NCBI RefSeq assembly: GCF_036962685.1
Contig: NZ_JBALOP010000014.1
Coordinates: forward strand, 32,606 to 96,605
Source: Ferdinandcohnia sp036962685
GTDB taxonomy: Bacteria > Bacillota > Bacilli > Bacillales > Bacillaceae_L
Direction: 5' to 3'
DNA: 64,000 nucleotides
Below are positions 16,064 through 24,879 of the stretch, piece after piece. The stretch's first letter is position 1. Each line of letters starts with the position of its first letter. The notes under the pieces were generated by a model. It had not been told where the DNA came from, ran no database searches, and was given only the letters and a program-made list of their open reading frames with translations. The translations under genes and the position numbers were made by a program.

Positions 16064-17536
16064 TTATTGTTCGAACCATCCCGATGGTTCAACCTGTAGA
16101 TTAATATTGATTTGCTTTACTTCCGTAAATTCTTCAAATCCAAAGGTTCCTAACCCACGCCCAATTCCGCTTTGCTTATAGCCACCCCAAGGAGCTTCAT
16201 TGTAGGTTGGATGATACGTGTTAATCCACGTAATCCCTGCGCGAATTTTCTTAATGACACGAAGTGCTTTTGCACCATCCTGTGTAAACACCCCAGCAGC
16301 AAGCCCATAATCCGTGTTATTTGCTAGTTCAATGGCTTCTGCTTCATCTTTAAATTTCTGGACAACCAGAACAGGTCCAAAGATCTCCTCCTGAACAATT
16401 CTCATATCAGGTGTTGTATCAATAAATATAGTTGGCTCCACGAAATACCCATTTTCTAGACCGTTTGTTGTAATCCTGTTACCACCACAAACAAGCTTTG
16501 CTCCTTCCTGTTTGCCAATTTCAATATACGATAGGACTTTTTCCATATGCTGTTGACTTACAAGTGAACCCATTTCGGTATTAGGATCATCCCCAGCACC
16601 CACCCGTATTTTCTTTGCTCTTTCTACTAACCTATCAATAAACTTGTCATGAATGCTTTCTTCTAGGAGTAGTCGAGAACCTGCAGAACATACCTGCCCT
16701 GCATTGGAGAAAATTCCAAATAGAGCATAATCAACTGCTGTATCAAAGTCAGCATCAGCAAATACAATATTTGGTGATTTCCCACCTAATTCTAATGAAA
16801 TCTTCTTTATATTACCGGTAGCCGCCTTCATAATACTTCGGCCCGTTGCCGTACCACCTGTAAATGACACCTTATCTACTTTATGGCTTTCAGCAATCTC
16901 ATTTCCAACAGTTGGTCCCGGTCCCATTACCATATTCGCTACCCCTGCAGGGATACCAACCTCTTGAATGATTTCAAATAGTTTAATAGAAGTTACTGGG
17001 GTAACCTCGGAAGGTTTGAATACAATCGTATTTCCCGCAGCAAGTGCAGGTGCGATTTTCCACACTCCCATAAGAAGTGGATAGTTCCATGGAACAATTA
17101 ATCCACACACGCCAACTGGTTCACGAACCACCATAGCTTGCATCGGATCTGCGACATGGTAGGTTTGACCGTCTGGCTTTGTAGCTAAGCCTGCATAATA
17201 GCGAAAACAGGCAACTGCGTCTGCTACGTCAAATTCGGTTTCTCTAAGTGGTTTTCCATTATCTTCTGTTTCAAGTTTAGATATCTCATCCGCACGTTCC
17301 TCAAGTTTATCTGCAATTTTAAACAGGTAGGATGCCCGTTCTGCAGCAGATAAATCGGACCAAATTCCTGAATCAAATGCATGTCGTGCTACATCTATAG
17401 CAATCCCGGCGTCCTCAACATCTCCTTCTGCTGCTTCTGCAATGATTTTTCCATTAGCAGGATTTACAATAGAACGGGTCTTTTTACTTTGGGCATCAAC
17501 CCATTCCCCATTTATAAACATCTTTAGTTTCTGCAT
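16064..17536 (-). CDS. patD: Aminobutyraldehyde/betaine-aldehyde type dehydrogenase
   Basis: NAD-dependent aldehyde dehydrogenase of the betaine-aldehyde/aminoaldehyde group, expected to oxidise 4-aminobutanal made by PatA to GABA. Motifs: PWNYPLLMG, FTGGTATGR, the catalytic glutamate in LELGGKSPN and the catalytic cysteine in NAGQVCSAGSR. The ATG at 17536 is six bases from GGGGAGG, whereas the ATG two codons earlier abuts it. Family assignment is firm; the exact aldehyde is inferred from its place directly before patA under a shared -24/-12 promoter. Confidence 0.88.
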   Translation of the reverse strand: MQKLKMFINGEWVDAQSKKTRSIVNPANGKIIAEAAEGDVEDAGIAIDVARHAFDSGIWSDLSAAERASYLFKIADKLEERADEISKLETEDNGKPLRETEFDVADAVACFRYYAGLATKPDGQTYHVADPMQAMVVREPVGVCGLIVPWNYPLLMGVWKIAPALAAGNTIVFKPSEVTPVTSIKLFEIIQEVGIPAGVANMVMGPGPTVGNEIAESHKVDKVSFTGGTATGRSIMKAATGNIKKISLELGGKSPNIVFADADFDTAVDYALFGIFSNAGQVCSAGSRLLLEESIHDKFIDRLVERAKKIRVGAGDDPNTEMGSLVSQQHMEKVLSYIEIGKQEGAKLVCGGNRITTNGLENGYFVEPTIFIDTTPDMRIVQEEIFGPVLVVQKFKDEAEAIELANNTDYGLAAGVFTQDGAKALRVIKKIRAGITWINTYHPTYNEAPWGGYKQSGIGRGLGTFGFEEFTEVKQININLQVEPSGWFEQ

Positions 17537-17573
17537 TTCCATCCTCCCCTTTGGTTTTTCTCAACTATGTAAT

Positions 17574-17591
17574 ATGCAAAATGTGTGCCAA
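17574..17591 (-). promoter_or_regulatory. Sigma-54 promoter of patD-patA
   Basis: On the minus strand TTGGCACACATTTTGCAT, near-ideal, with GG and GC ten bases apart. The predicted leader is about 28 bases. Confidence 0.88.
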
Positions 17592-17648
17592 GTTTATTGT
17601 TCTTTTTTCCTTTGCCTCCATGATTGTTTTTGACCCGGAATGCAAAAT

Positions 17649-17674
17649 TGAATAACTTATTCACATGTGCATAA
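17649..17674. promoter_or_regulatory. Candidate activator-binding palindrome upstream of patD
   Basis: TGAATAACTTATTCA is an inverted repeat, followed directly by CATGTGCATAAA. It lies about 60 bases upstream of the patD -24 element. The same 26-base block, with one difference, occurs at 24749. Confidence 0.65.
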
Positions 17675-17689
17675 AAACGAAAAAGAGAG

Positions 17690-17910
17690 GTACATCGACT
17701 AACTACTGCCACGCCTTGTGGCAAACGTCGATGCCAGCACCTTCTCGAAAATGCATTGCATTTTCTTCGTGCGATGTTTATGCTGCGAAGCCTTCCTTGT
17801 CCTGTGCAAGTCCGACAAGCATAAAAAAGTCGGCCAGAAGGATGCTCTTTATCCTTCTTGACGGATTGGCTAGACCAGAGAGGGGATAGGCGGTGGAGCT
17901 AGACATTAAA
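17690..17910. repeat. Palindrome-rich intergenic element
   Basis: About 220 bases of higher GC than the surroundings with several short palindromes, e.g. GCCACGCCTTGTGGC at 17708. Pieces such as AGAAGGATGCTCTTTATCCTTCT can also pair. No coding sequence is supported. The hairpins resemble the CCACAGGATGTGG modules in other repeats of this window, but the rest is different, so I treat it as a separate family. Confidence 0.55.
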
Positions 17911-17916
17911 AATCAT

Positions 17917-17953
17917 ATAAAAATCCCTCTACCCAAAAAAACGGATAGAAGGA
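17917..17953 (-). terminator. Terminator of the first potD gene
   Basis: On the minus strand an 11-bp stem (TCCTTCTATCC with GGGTAGAGGGA, two wobble pairs) followed by five T residues, seven bases after the stop codon. Confidence 0.8.
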
Positions 17954-17959
17954 TAATGG

Positions 17960-19018
17960 TTAATTTTTAATTTCAGACCAAATTCGATCGTAAATCTGTG
18001 TAGCTTCACCTACATCGATGTTATACTCTCCCTTTGCCAAATCCTCTTCTGGAACTTCAAGAGTTTTTCTAACATCATCAGGTAAAAGCTTTAGAGCTTC
18101 AACATTTGGATTTCCATATGGATATTCCATTGAGATTTCCTTACTGATTTCTGGTCGTAAAATGAAATCAATAAATTTCTCGGCATTTTCCTTATGTGGT
18201 GCATCCTTTGGAATGACAAAGTTATCTTGCCACAGATTCATCCCTTCTTCAGGGAACACGGTCTTGATTGCAGGATTTTCCCTTGCAGCAAGGGTAGCTT
18301 CTGCCCCCCACACGATACCCGCTTTTACTTCACCACTCACAAGGAGCGTCTTTGGACTATCACTATCAAATGCCTTAATATTTGGTTTAAACTCAAGTAG
18401 TTTTTGCTTTGCTTCTTCAAGCTCCTGCTCATCTATACTATTTTGCGAATATCCTAACAGGGCAAGCATATTACCAACTAGCACGCGGACATCATCCAGG
18501 ACAACAAGATTATCCTTAAACTCCGGGTCGAACAAATCAGCATACCCTTTAATTTCCTTGTCGACTAAATCCTCATTATAGGCGATAACTGCCTTTCCCC
18601 ACATATACGGAACAGAATATTCATCATTCGGGTCTGCCTGTGTACCTAGAAAACTATCACCGATATTTTTGAAATTAGGAATGCTTTCTTTGTTTAATGC
18701 TGCAAGCATATCTTGCTTTCGCATAATCTCTATAAAATAGGTAGAGGCAACTGCAATATCGTATCCCGTATTCCCAGCCTGCAGTTTTGCTAACATTTCT
18801 TCATTGGAGGAATACGTATCATAGTTCACTTTAATACCTGTTTCTTCCTCGAATTGCTTGATCACACTCGTTGGCAAGTATTCAGACCAGTTAAAAACAT
18901 TCAGGACCTTTTCATCAGATTTTCCTCCTGCTTTATCTCCACCACAAGCTGTTAGCAACATGGAAGCAAGAAATAGAATCACAAAAACGGACATACCAAA
19001 ATTCCTTTTAAACGGCAT
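17960..19018 (-). CDS. potD: Spermidine/putrescine ABC transporter substrate-binding lipoprotein (copy 1)
   Basis: Solute-binding protein of the PotD/PotF family. A signal peptide ends in the lipobox LTAC with the lipid-attachment Cys25, so it is anchored outside the membrane. The family core is visible in VLNVFNWSEYLP, FEEETGIKVNYDTYSSNEEM, the segment YDIAVAST and FPEEGMNLW. The 352-residue length is normal. It is transcribed alone from its own -24/-12 promoter, which lies within the 3' untranslated space of the neighbouring gene. The permease genes it needs are potBC at 24880 and potA at 26715. A second PotD is at 27894; the two are similar, and may differ in polyamine preference. Confidence 0.93.
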   Translation of the reverse strand: MPFKRNFGMSVFVILFLASMLLTACGGDKAGGKSDEKVLNVFNWSEYLPTSVIKQFEEETGIKVNYDTYSSNEEMLAKLQAGNTGYDIAVASTYFIEIMRKQDMLAALNKESIPNFKNIGDSFLGTQADPNDEYSVPYMWGKAVIAYNEDLVDKEIKGYADLFDPEFKDNLVVLDDVRVLVGNMLALLGYSQNSIDEQELEEAKQKLLEFKPNIKAFDSDSPKTLLVSGEVKAGIVWGAEATLAARENPAIKTVFPEEGMNLWQDNFVIPKDAPHKENAEKFIDFILRPEISKEISMEYPYGNPNVEALKLLPDDVRKTLEVPEEDLAKGEYNIDVGEATQIYDRIWSEIKN

Positions 19019-19069
19019 ATAACACTCTCCCCTTTTTAAGAAAATAGAAATGTAACTTTTCTATTAATC

Positions 19070-19087
19070 TTGCAAGTTATATGCCAA
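19070..19087 (-). promoter_or_regulatory. Sigma-54 promoter of potD copy 1
   Basis: On the minus strand TTGGCATATAACTTGCAA, GG and GC ten bases apart, immediately after the stop of the upstream gene. The predicted leader is about 40 bases. Confidence 0.85.
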
Positions 19088-19095
19088 TTCTTTTT

Positions 19096-20664
19096 TCAAT
19101 CGACTGGTATGACCTTTTTCCGAGGCTTAGTGTCTTTTGTGATGATTTGGTAGTAATCATTCCGGCGATCCTTAAGTGGTGTTTCCGTACCATTCTTGCG
19201 ATTCCGGCGCAGGCTTTCAAGGTCAACTTCACCGACAACGATTGTTTCGATATTTGGATTACATTCTCCAACGATTCCATTACTAGAGAATGTAAAATCA
19301 GACGGTGAAAAAATACCAGACTGTGCATATTGAACATCCATATGCGGAACATGCGAAAGGTTCCCAACCGTTCCTGCGATTACAGTATATACTTGATTTT
19401 CAACTGCACGCGCTTGTGAACAATAGCGCACTCTTAAATAGCCCTGCTGGTCTTCTGTGCTAAATGGGGTAAATATAATTTGAGCACCTTTATCAACCGC
19501 AATCCGTGCCAGTTCAGGAAATTGAATGTCATAGCTGATCAAAATTGATATTTTTCCACAGTCTGTATCAAATACGTGAACATCGTTTCCAGGCTGAACA
19601 CCCCACCATCTTCTTTCATCAGGGGTGATATGAAGCTTATATTGTTTATCGATTGTTCCATCACGTCTAAATAAATACGCGACATTATAAATTCCATGGC
19701 CTTCCTCAACAAAATGGGAGCCACCCACAATATTTATATTGTATTTTACCGCAAGCATTGAAAATAGATTGATATATTCCTCTGTATATTCGGCAACCTT
19801 TTTAATCTGTTTACTTGGAACCTGTTCTTTTATAAATGATAAAAGCTGCATGGTAAATGTTTCCGGAAATACTGCAAAATCCGAGTGAAAATTAGAGCTT
19901 GCATCAATAAAGTATTCACATTGCGTTTCAAATTCCTCAAACGACTTAATTTTCTTCATCATGTATTGAATCACAGAGATCCTAACAGGCAAAGCCCTTG
20001 TATAGATACGCCTCGTTTTCCTTGGTAGATAGTCCGGATTATTCCATTCCATAAGGGTTGCATAGCCTAACGAATCCTTGTCAGTTAAATAATTGGCATT
20101 GATACGTTTTAATACAAACCCATTCATCATTTGAAATGTTAGTGCAGGATCATATATATTTTGCTGCAAGACCTGTTCTACATATTCTCTAGCAGACATT
20201 TTATCGGCATATTTGTGATAGTTTGAGATTCTGCCTCCAATGATGATACTCTCTAAGTTAAGTGCTTGAGTTAGCTTCATACGTGCCTCATAAAGACGAC
20301 GGCCAATTTTCATCCTCCGATAATCTGGATGAACCATTACATCAATACCGTAAAGATTTTTTCCTTCTGGGTCATGATTTCGAATATAGGAATTGCCACT
20401 AATTTCATTGAAGGTATGCTTATCGTCATATTCATCAAATTCAACAATTAAGCTTGAGCAGGAGCCAATTATCTTTCCGTCATACTCTACGCAAAACTGA
20501 CCTTCTGGAAAAATAGAGAGATGACTTTCTAATTCATCACGTTCCCAATTCTCCATATTAGGGAAACAAATTTTTGACAGACCAATTATTTCATCAATAT
20601 CCTCATGTTTGATATTCCTTAAAATCATCTTCTTCTCAAATCTCGAAAGATCGATGGTTGGCAC
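19096..20664 (-). CDS. GNAT acetyltransferase-nitrilase fusion (YhcX type) with serine at the expected nucleophile position
   Basis: Two-domain protein of 522 residues. Residues ~15-200 form a GNAT N-acetyltransferase domain (IDVMVHPDYRRMKIGRRL is the acetyl-CoA loop). Residues ~225-510 form a carbon-nitrogen hydrolase domain. In that domain the catalytic Glu268 (FPETF) and Lys343 (QYKLHI) are present, but where the family normally has Cys (ICYD/ICWD) this protein reads ISYD, with Ser377 encoded by AGC at 19534-19536. It may be an inactive or altered amidase. GTG start, preceded by AAAGGG. It follows the GabD-like gene by 86 bases and probably belongs to the unit starting at 23285. Acetylation of polyamines by the GNAT half is plausible but unproven. 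Confidence 0.85.
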   Translation of the reverse strand: MPTIDLSRFEKKMILRNIKHEDIDEIIGLSKICFPNMENWERDELESHLSIFPEGQFCVEYDGKIIGSCSSLIVEFDEYDDKHTFNEISGNSYIRNHDPEGKNLYGIDVMVHPDYRRMKIGRRLYEARMKLTQALNLESIIIGGRISNYHKYADKMSAREYVEQVLQQNIYDPALTFQMMNGFVLKRINANYLTDKDSLGYATLMEWNNPDYLPRKTRRIYTRALPVRISVIQYMMKKIKSFEEFETQCEYFIDASSNFHSDFAVFPETFTMQLLSFIKEQVPSKQIKKVAEYTEEYINLFSMLAVKYNINIVGGSHFVEEGHGIYNVAYLFRRDGTIDKQYKLHITPDERRWWGVQPGNDVHVFDTDCGKISILISYDIQFPELARIAVDKGAQIIFTPFSTEDQQGYLRVRYCSQARAVENQVYTVIAGTVGNLSHVPHMDVQYAQSGIFSPSDFTFSSNGIVGECNPNIETIVVGEVDLESLRRNRKNGTETPLKDRRNDYYQIITKDTKPRKKVIPVD

Positions 20665-20750
20665 AAATATCTACCCTTTCTTAATTTATTCAATTTTTTA
20701 ATTGTAGCCACAGTGACGGTTGTTGTATTTCAGTTTAGGTTGAACAATAA

Positions 20751-22175
20751 TTAGAATTGTATGGAAACAAATTTTTCTTCCAAGTACTCCTCTAATCCGT
20801 ATTTTCCACCTTCCCTTCCGATGCCACTTTCCTTCACACCACCAAAAGGAGCTTGTGCCACAACAGGAGTCGGATCATTAATTCCTACAATTCCATAGTC
20901 AAGTTCCCGCATGATCCTCATTGCTCGACTTAAATCCTTTGTGTAGCAGTATGAAGCCAAACCATATTGCTCATGATTCACCTTCCCAATTACCTCTTCT
21001 TCAGTCGTAAATGAAATAATCGGAGCGACTGGGCCGAAGGTTTCTTCCGTTAGGATTTTCATATTTTCATTAGCCCCAGCAATGACAGTTGGCTCATAGA
21101 AGCTACCCTTTAATCCCTCCTTAACAACCTGTTTTCCTCCACAAAGGAGTTTTCCATTATGAGAAAGTGCATCCTGCACATGCTCCTCAACCTTTTCTAA
21201 TGCCTTCTTATCAATTAAAGGACCCACATCTATGCCTTCCTCCAGCCCATTTCCAATCGTTAACTTACTTACACGTTCGGCAAGCTTTCGACCAAACTGA
21301 TCCGCAATCTTATCCGCAACATAAATGCGGTTTGTACTAATACATGTTTGCCCGCAGTTTTTAAACTTTGTTAGCATAATCCCCTCAACAGCTAAATCTA
21401 AATCTGCATCCTCAAACACAACAAATGGCGCGTGTCCCCCTAACTCCATGGATACCTTTTTTAGCTGTGGGGCAGAGTCTTGGATCAACTTTTTCCCAAC
21501 CTCAGTTGACCCAGTAAACGTAATTTTTTTCACGTCTGGATTACTTGTCATTTCAGCGGCAATTTCGGAAGCAGAACCAATGACTAAATTAACGACCCCC
21601 TTAGGTAACTCAGCTTCATGAAAACATTCAAAGACTTTAATCGCTGTTAGCGGTGTTGCTGATGCGGGTTTTAAGATCACTGTGCATCCAGCCGCTAATG
21701 CAGGAGCCAGCTTACGAGTAATCATTGCAATTGGAAAATTCCATGGTGTTATGGCTGCTGTTACTCCTACAGGTTCACGTAACACCATTAAATGTTTATC
21801 AGGGTGGGATGGGGTCAGTGTATCTCCATAAATTCGTTTTGCCTCTTCGGCATACCAATCAACATAATCAATTGCAATGCCAATTTCACGGATTGCTTCT
21901 GGAATTGGCTTGCCCATTTCAGATGTCATTACGACAGCAATTTCATTCGTTTTTTCTCGTAAAAGAGCTGCAACCTTTTCAAGGTACTGTCCGCGTTCCT
22001 TCCCCGTTGTCTTTTTCCAAGTTGGAAAAGCTAAAGCTGCAGCAGCTATTGCCTCTTTTGTTTCCTCTGTTCCCCCGAAGGCAACCTCCTGAATTCGTTC
22101 CGATGTTGCCGGATTGTTTACCTGAAGCGTCTTTCCTGAATTCGATTCCTTCCATTCTCCGTTTATATATAACAT
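20751..22175 (-). CDS. Succinate-semialdehyde dehydrogenase family protein (second copy)
   Basis: Aldehyde dehydrogenase of 474 residues, clearly related to the GabD-like protein at 6828 and of the same subgroup. Motifs: TPWNFPIAM, FTGSTEVGK, LELGGHAPF and the catalytic cysteine in NCGQTCISTNRIY. It could oxidise succinate semialdehyde or another aldehyde from polyamine side routes such as the flavin oxidase encoded at 23344. AAAGGAG precedes the ATG. It lies 33 bases after the C45-hydrolase gene and should share its transcript. Confidence 0.88.
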   Translation of the reverse strand: MLYINGEWKESNSGKTLQVNNPATSERIQEVAFGGTEETKEAIAAAALAFPTWKKTTGKERGQYLEKVAALLREKTNEIAVVMTSEMGKPIPEAIREIGIAIDYVDWYAEEAKRIYGDTLTPSHPDKHLMVLREPVGVTAAITPWNFPIAMITRKLAPALAAGCTVILKPASATPLTAIKVFECFHEAELPKGVVNLVIGSASEIAAEMTSNPDVKKITFTGSTEVGKKLIQDSAPQLKKVSMELGGHAPFVVFEDADLDLAVEGIMLTKFKNCGQTCISTNRIYVADKIADQFGRKLAERVSKLTIGNGLEEGIDVGPLIDKKALEKVEEHVQDALSHNGKLLCGGKQVVKEGLKGSFYEPTVIAGANENMKILTEETFGPVAPIISFTTEEEVIGKVNHEQYGLASYCYTKDLSRAMRIMRELDYGIVGINDPTPVVAQAPFGGVKESGIGREGGKYGLEEYLEEKFVSIQF

Positions 22176-22208
22176 GGTTCCACTCCTTTTAGATGTTGGT
22201 ACATTTTT

Positions 22209-23285
22209 TTACACCTCAAAATACCCATTTAACGAAGGTTTTCCAATACATACCTGCATTGTTCGTTTTGATAGATTCATAATGACAGAGAAGACTGTCT
22301 CCATTTGACGATGCTCAGGCGCACTCGTATTCACATAATGATTGATCGAATTCGGGTAGTTGAAGGTATCAGAGAACCATTCCTTAAAGCGATTCTCGTT
22401 AATTTCATTACCAGCTCTAATGCTTGCAGAAATCAGTTGTTCTGCTCTATTTTTACGGATCATTGAATCCTCAAATTTATATTCATTCATATCTGTAAGA
22501 TGTTTTTGTACTTCAAGTGAACAAATATGATTCGTATGGACAACCACCCCTTCACTGTTTGGAATCATATCCATTCCAAATGGTGAGACCTCAAAATTAG
22601 CTGCCATTGCCTGCCCATTCTCATCTTCGCTGGCAATAAGGAAATTGGCTGCAGAGGCCATTTGACGGTGTTTAATCTTAGATATAGCTTCATGAAGTGT
22701 ATGAGAATTAAGGACACTTCGCAGTCCCAAATGAATCGGAATTTGATTCGACTTTTTATCAGTATGGAGTGCATTCAAACAAACACCAATCCCGCTACTA
22801 TTGAATCCGATTTTCCCAATTAATCCGCCCTCGGTTATCATTTTGATTGTGGGCTTATTCTTTTGCTCAATTTCAAGTAGGAGTAAGCTATTTGCTTGGT
22901 CAGATTTCCAATCCCAATTTTGGCCAATAATCGTTTCTTTTGTATGTGGAGGGGTTATTGAAATAGCCGTACAACCATCTGAAAATGGTTTTCTTCCTGC
23001 TAAGGCAATTTCACTTCGAGTATTCAACGCTAAAATATCCTCAAAGCGTACCCCAGCCCCCTTTGCGACTCCTACCATTTCCTCAATTAAGTCACGATTA
23101 TAAGCTTCAATGGCTGGTAAATGTTCCAATGCTATCTGAATAGCTTGCTCCCAGCTAATTTTGCTATATCCGTAGAAAAGAGATTCATACGTATCAAGAC
23201 TTTGATGAACCTCATTTTTCCCTTCGCTGCCATGTTTTTCACCAATTTCCTTTGGTGTGCCTGACAACTGGAGTTTTTTTATCAT
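22209..23285 (-). CDS. C45-family autoproteolytic acyltransferase/hydrolase
   Basis: A 358-residue protein of the peptidase C45 / acyl-CoA:6-aminopenicillanate acyltransferase family. These N-terminal-nucleophile enzymes cut themselves before a cysteine that becomes the catalytic residue. The expected Gly-Cys cleavage site is visible in FSDGCTAISI around residue 105, after a helical prodomain, followed by GQNWDW and the FNSSGIGVCLNALH region. Family members hydrolyse or transfer acyl groups on small amines and peptides. Here it could deacylate an N-acyl or gamma-glutamyl polyamine, an inference from context only. It is preceded by a weaker -24/-12 motif and followed by an aldehyde dehydrogenase and the GNAT-nitrilase gene. 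Confidence 0.82.
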   Translation of the reverse strand: MIKKLQLSGTPKEIGEKHGSEGKNEVHQSLDTYESLFYGYSKISWEQAIQIALEHLPAIEAYNRDLIEEMVGVAKGAGVRFEDILALNTRSEIALAGRKPFSDGCTAISITPPHTKETIIGQNWDWKSDQANSLLLLEIEQKNKPTIKMITEGGLIGKIGFNSSGIGVCLNALHTDKKSNQIPIHLGLRSVLNSHTLHEAISKIKHRQMASAANFLIASEDENGQAMAANFEVSPFGMDMIPNSEGVVVHTNHICSLEVQKHLTDMNEYKFEDSMIRKNRAEQLISASIRAGNEINENRFKEWFSDTFNYPNSINHYVNTSAPEHRQMETVFSVIMNLSKRTMQVCIGKPSLNGYFEV

Positions 23286-23325
23286 GTCGACATTCCTTTC
23301 TTGTTGGCTTTTTACTATTGTATGC

Positions 23326-23343
23326 TTGCATATGTTGAGCCTA
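23326..23343 (-). promoter_or_regulatory. Possible sigma-54 promoter of the C45 hydrolase unit (weaker match)
   Basis: On the minus strand TAGGCTCAACATATGCAAG keeps GG and GC ten bases apart, but the -24 box is CTC rather than CAC/CAT after GG. The predicted leader of about 30 bases matches the other promoters of the island. Confidence 0.5.
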
Positions 23344-24618
23344 TTATGAGATGGCGTCTTTAACCTTAAAATAGTACTTCATGAGGCCGACTACTTTCCC
23401 GTGCTGACTATAAAACGGGATCGGGCGTAAATCATTTTTTTCAAATGGGTTTTTTCCATTGTTTTCGGAGAGGATATTTCCAGCAAGCAGTTTCCCCATT
23501 AATGTCGACATTGCAGCACCATGCCCGGCATAGCCGAAAGCGAAATGGGTACCGTCGTCAAGCTGGCCAATGTAAGGAAGCATTTCCCTCGTAAACCCAA
23601 CCTTCCCACTCCAGCAAAATTCAACCTTATACTTTTTCAACTCTGGAAATACAGTATTCATCCCCTCTTTCAACTTGAGGTACAGTGGAGATGTATCACC
23701 ACTTAATGACCTGCCAGATCCCCCAAATGCAATCCGATTGTCAGGAGTTCTCCTGAAGTAATAAAGCATGTGCTTTGTATCAAAAATAGCTCTATTATTC
23801 GGGATTAACGAAGAAACTAGCTCTTCAGGTAATTGTTCCGTAGCAATCATAATGCTTTCAACTGGTATGACACTTCGAGAAATCGTTTTATGTAGGTTCC
23901 CTGAATAGGCATTCGTGACAATCACTAGATGATCGGCAGTAACTTTTCCTTCCTTCGTTTCAATGGTGACTTTACCATTCGAAGCTTTATTGATTTGAAG
24001 TGCCTCCGAATTTTCATAGATGACACCTCCTAATTTTTCTACCGTATCTGCTAACCCGAGTACGTAATTAAAAGGATGATAGGTTGCACTATTTTCGTCG
24101 ATACAACCACCGTGATAAAAATTTGTTTTTAATTCTGTTTGTAAATCCTTCTTGTCAATTACCCGAACCTTGTAATTAAAATCTCGTTCTAGTATTTCTT
24201 GCTCCTCCTTTAACCAGTCGATATGTGTAGACTTATAGGCTGCATAAAGATGACCAGAGCGCTTGAAGGAACATGCAACTTGATTATCCTTACTAATTTG
24301 TTCAATTAAATCAATGGAATCAAGAGACATTTGTAGCATTTGTTTGGCCGTTTCTAATCCTTTTTTCTTGGCTAATGAGCTCATGGAGTCAATGAAGCCT
24401 GTTAATATTTGGCCGCCATTTCGACCGCTTGCCCCGCTTCCGAGATAGCTTTTTTCAAGTACAATAGTTTTAACGTTTTTCTTTTGTAAATGATAGGCCG
24501 TTGATAGACCTGTAAAACCTCCTCCTATTATGACCACATCACACTCTTGGTTACCGGATATGGATGAGCGTTGTTTTCTCTTATTTGATGTTGCTTCCCA
24601 CATTGAAACTTGTATCAA
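23344..24618 (-). CDS. FAD-dependent oxidoreductase, PuuB (gamma-glutamylputrescine oxidase)-like
   Basis: DAO-family flavoprotein of about 425 residues. The FAD-binding loop VVIIGGGFTGLSTAYHL and the PuuB-like segment GSGASGRNGGQ are near the N-terminus, with GYAGHGAAMSTLMGKL near the end. The closest functional model is gamma-glutamylputrescine oxidase, which oxidises an N-modified putrescine to an aldehyde. No glutamylputrescine synthetase (PuuA) is present in the window, so the substrate may be another N-acylated polyamine. The TTG at 24618 is ten bases after AGGAG; a GTG at 24627 touches the site. It has its own -24/-12 promoter, divergent from potBC. Confidence 0.83.
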   Translation of the reverse strand: MIQVSMWEATSNKRKQRSSISGNQECDVVIIGGGFTGLSTAYHLQKKNVKTIVLEKSYLGSGASGRNGGQILTGFIDSMSSLAKKKGLETAKQMLQMSLDSIDLIEQISKDNQVACSFKRSGHLYAAYKSTHIDWLKEEQEILERDFNYKVRVIDKKDLQTELKTNFYHGGCIDENSATYHPFNYVLGLADTVEKLGGVIYENSEALQINKASNGKVTIETKEGKVTADHLVIVTNAYSGNLHKTISRSVIPVESIMIATEQLPEELVSSLIPNNRAIFDTKHMLYYFRRTPDNRIAFGGSGRSLSGDTSPLYLKLKEGMNTVFPELKKYKVEFCWSGKVGFTREMLPYIGQLDDGTHFAFGYAGHGAAMSTLMGKLLAGNILSENNGKNPFEKNDLRPIPFYSQHGKVVGLMKYYFKVKDAIS

Positions 24619-24664
24619 AATGTCCACTCTCCTACACTTTTCCGATTCTCTCTAACATAAATTT

Positions 24665-24682
24665 ATGCAAGTATCGTACCAG
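24665..24682 (-). promoter_or_regulatory. Sigma-54 promoter of the PuuB-like oxidase
   Basis: On the minus strand CTGGTACGATACTTGCAT, GG and GC ten bases apart. The predicted leader is about 36 bases. Confidence 0.83.
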
Positions 24683-24748
24683 GTTATTATTTATACAAAA
24701 ATTCAATGTAGAAATAGAATTTTATTGTGGATAAGCATTATGCAAAAA

Positions 24749-24775
24749 TGAATAAGTTATTCACATGTGCATAAA
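24749..24775. promoter_or_regulatory. Candidate activator-binding palindrome between PuuB-like gene and potBC
   Basis: TGAATAAGTTATTCA followed by CATGTGCATAAA, nearly identical to the block at 17649. It lies 67 bases from the leftward and 47 bases from the rightward -24/-12 promoter, so one site could serve both. A TGTGGATAA motif lies at 24726. Confidence 0.68.
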
Positions 24776-24821
24776 TACCTTTTTGTTTTCTTACTCTTTT
24801 TTTATTTCATGTAACTTTTAG

Positions 24822-24839
24822 TTGGAATGAATCTTGCAT
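24822..24839 (+). promoter_or_regulatory. Sigma-54 promoter of potB-potC
   Basis: TTGGAATGAATCTTGCAT, GG and GC ten bases apart; the predicted start near 24849 gives a leader of about 31 bases. Confidence 0.82.
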
Positions 24840-24879
24840 ATTAATTAGGTAATCGTTTTTTTGGCTGGAGGGGAAAAAG

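Noticed and set aside
17665..17889. Open frame across the palindromic element at 17.7 kb
   Set aside because: It follows hairpin sequence, not coding constraint, and has no ribosome binding site.
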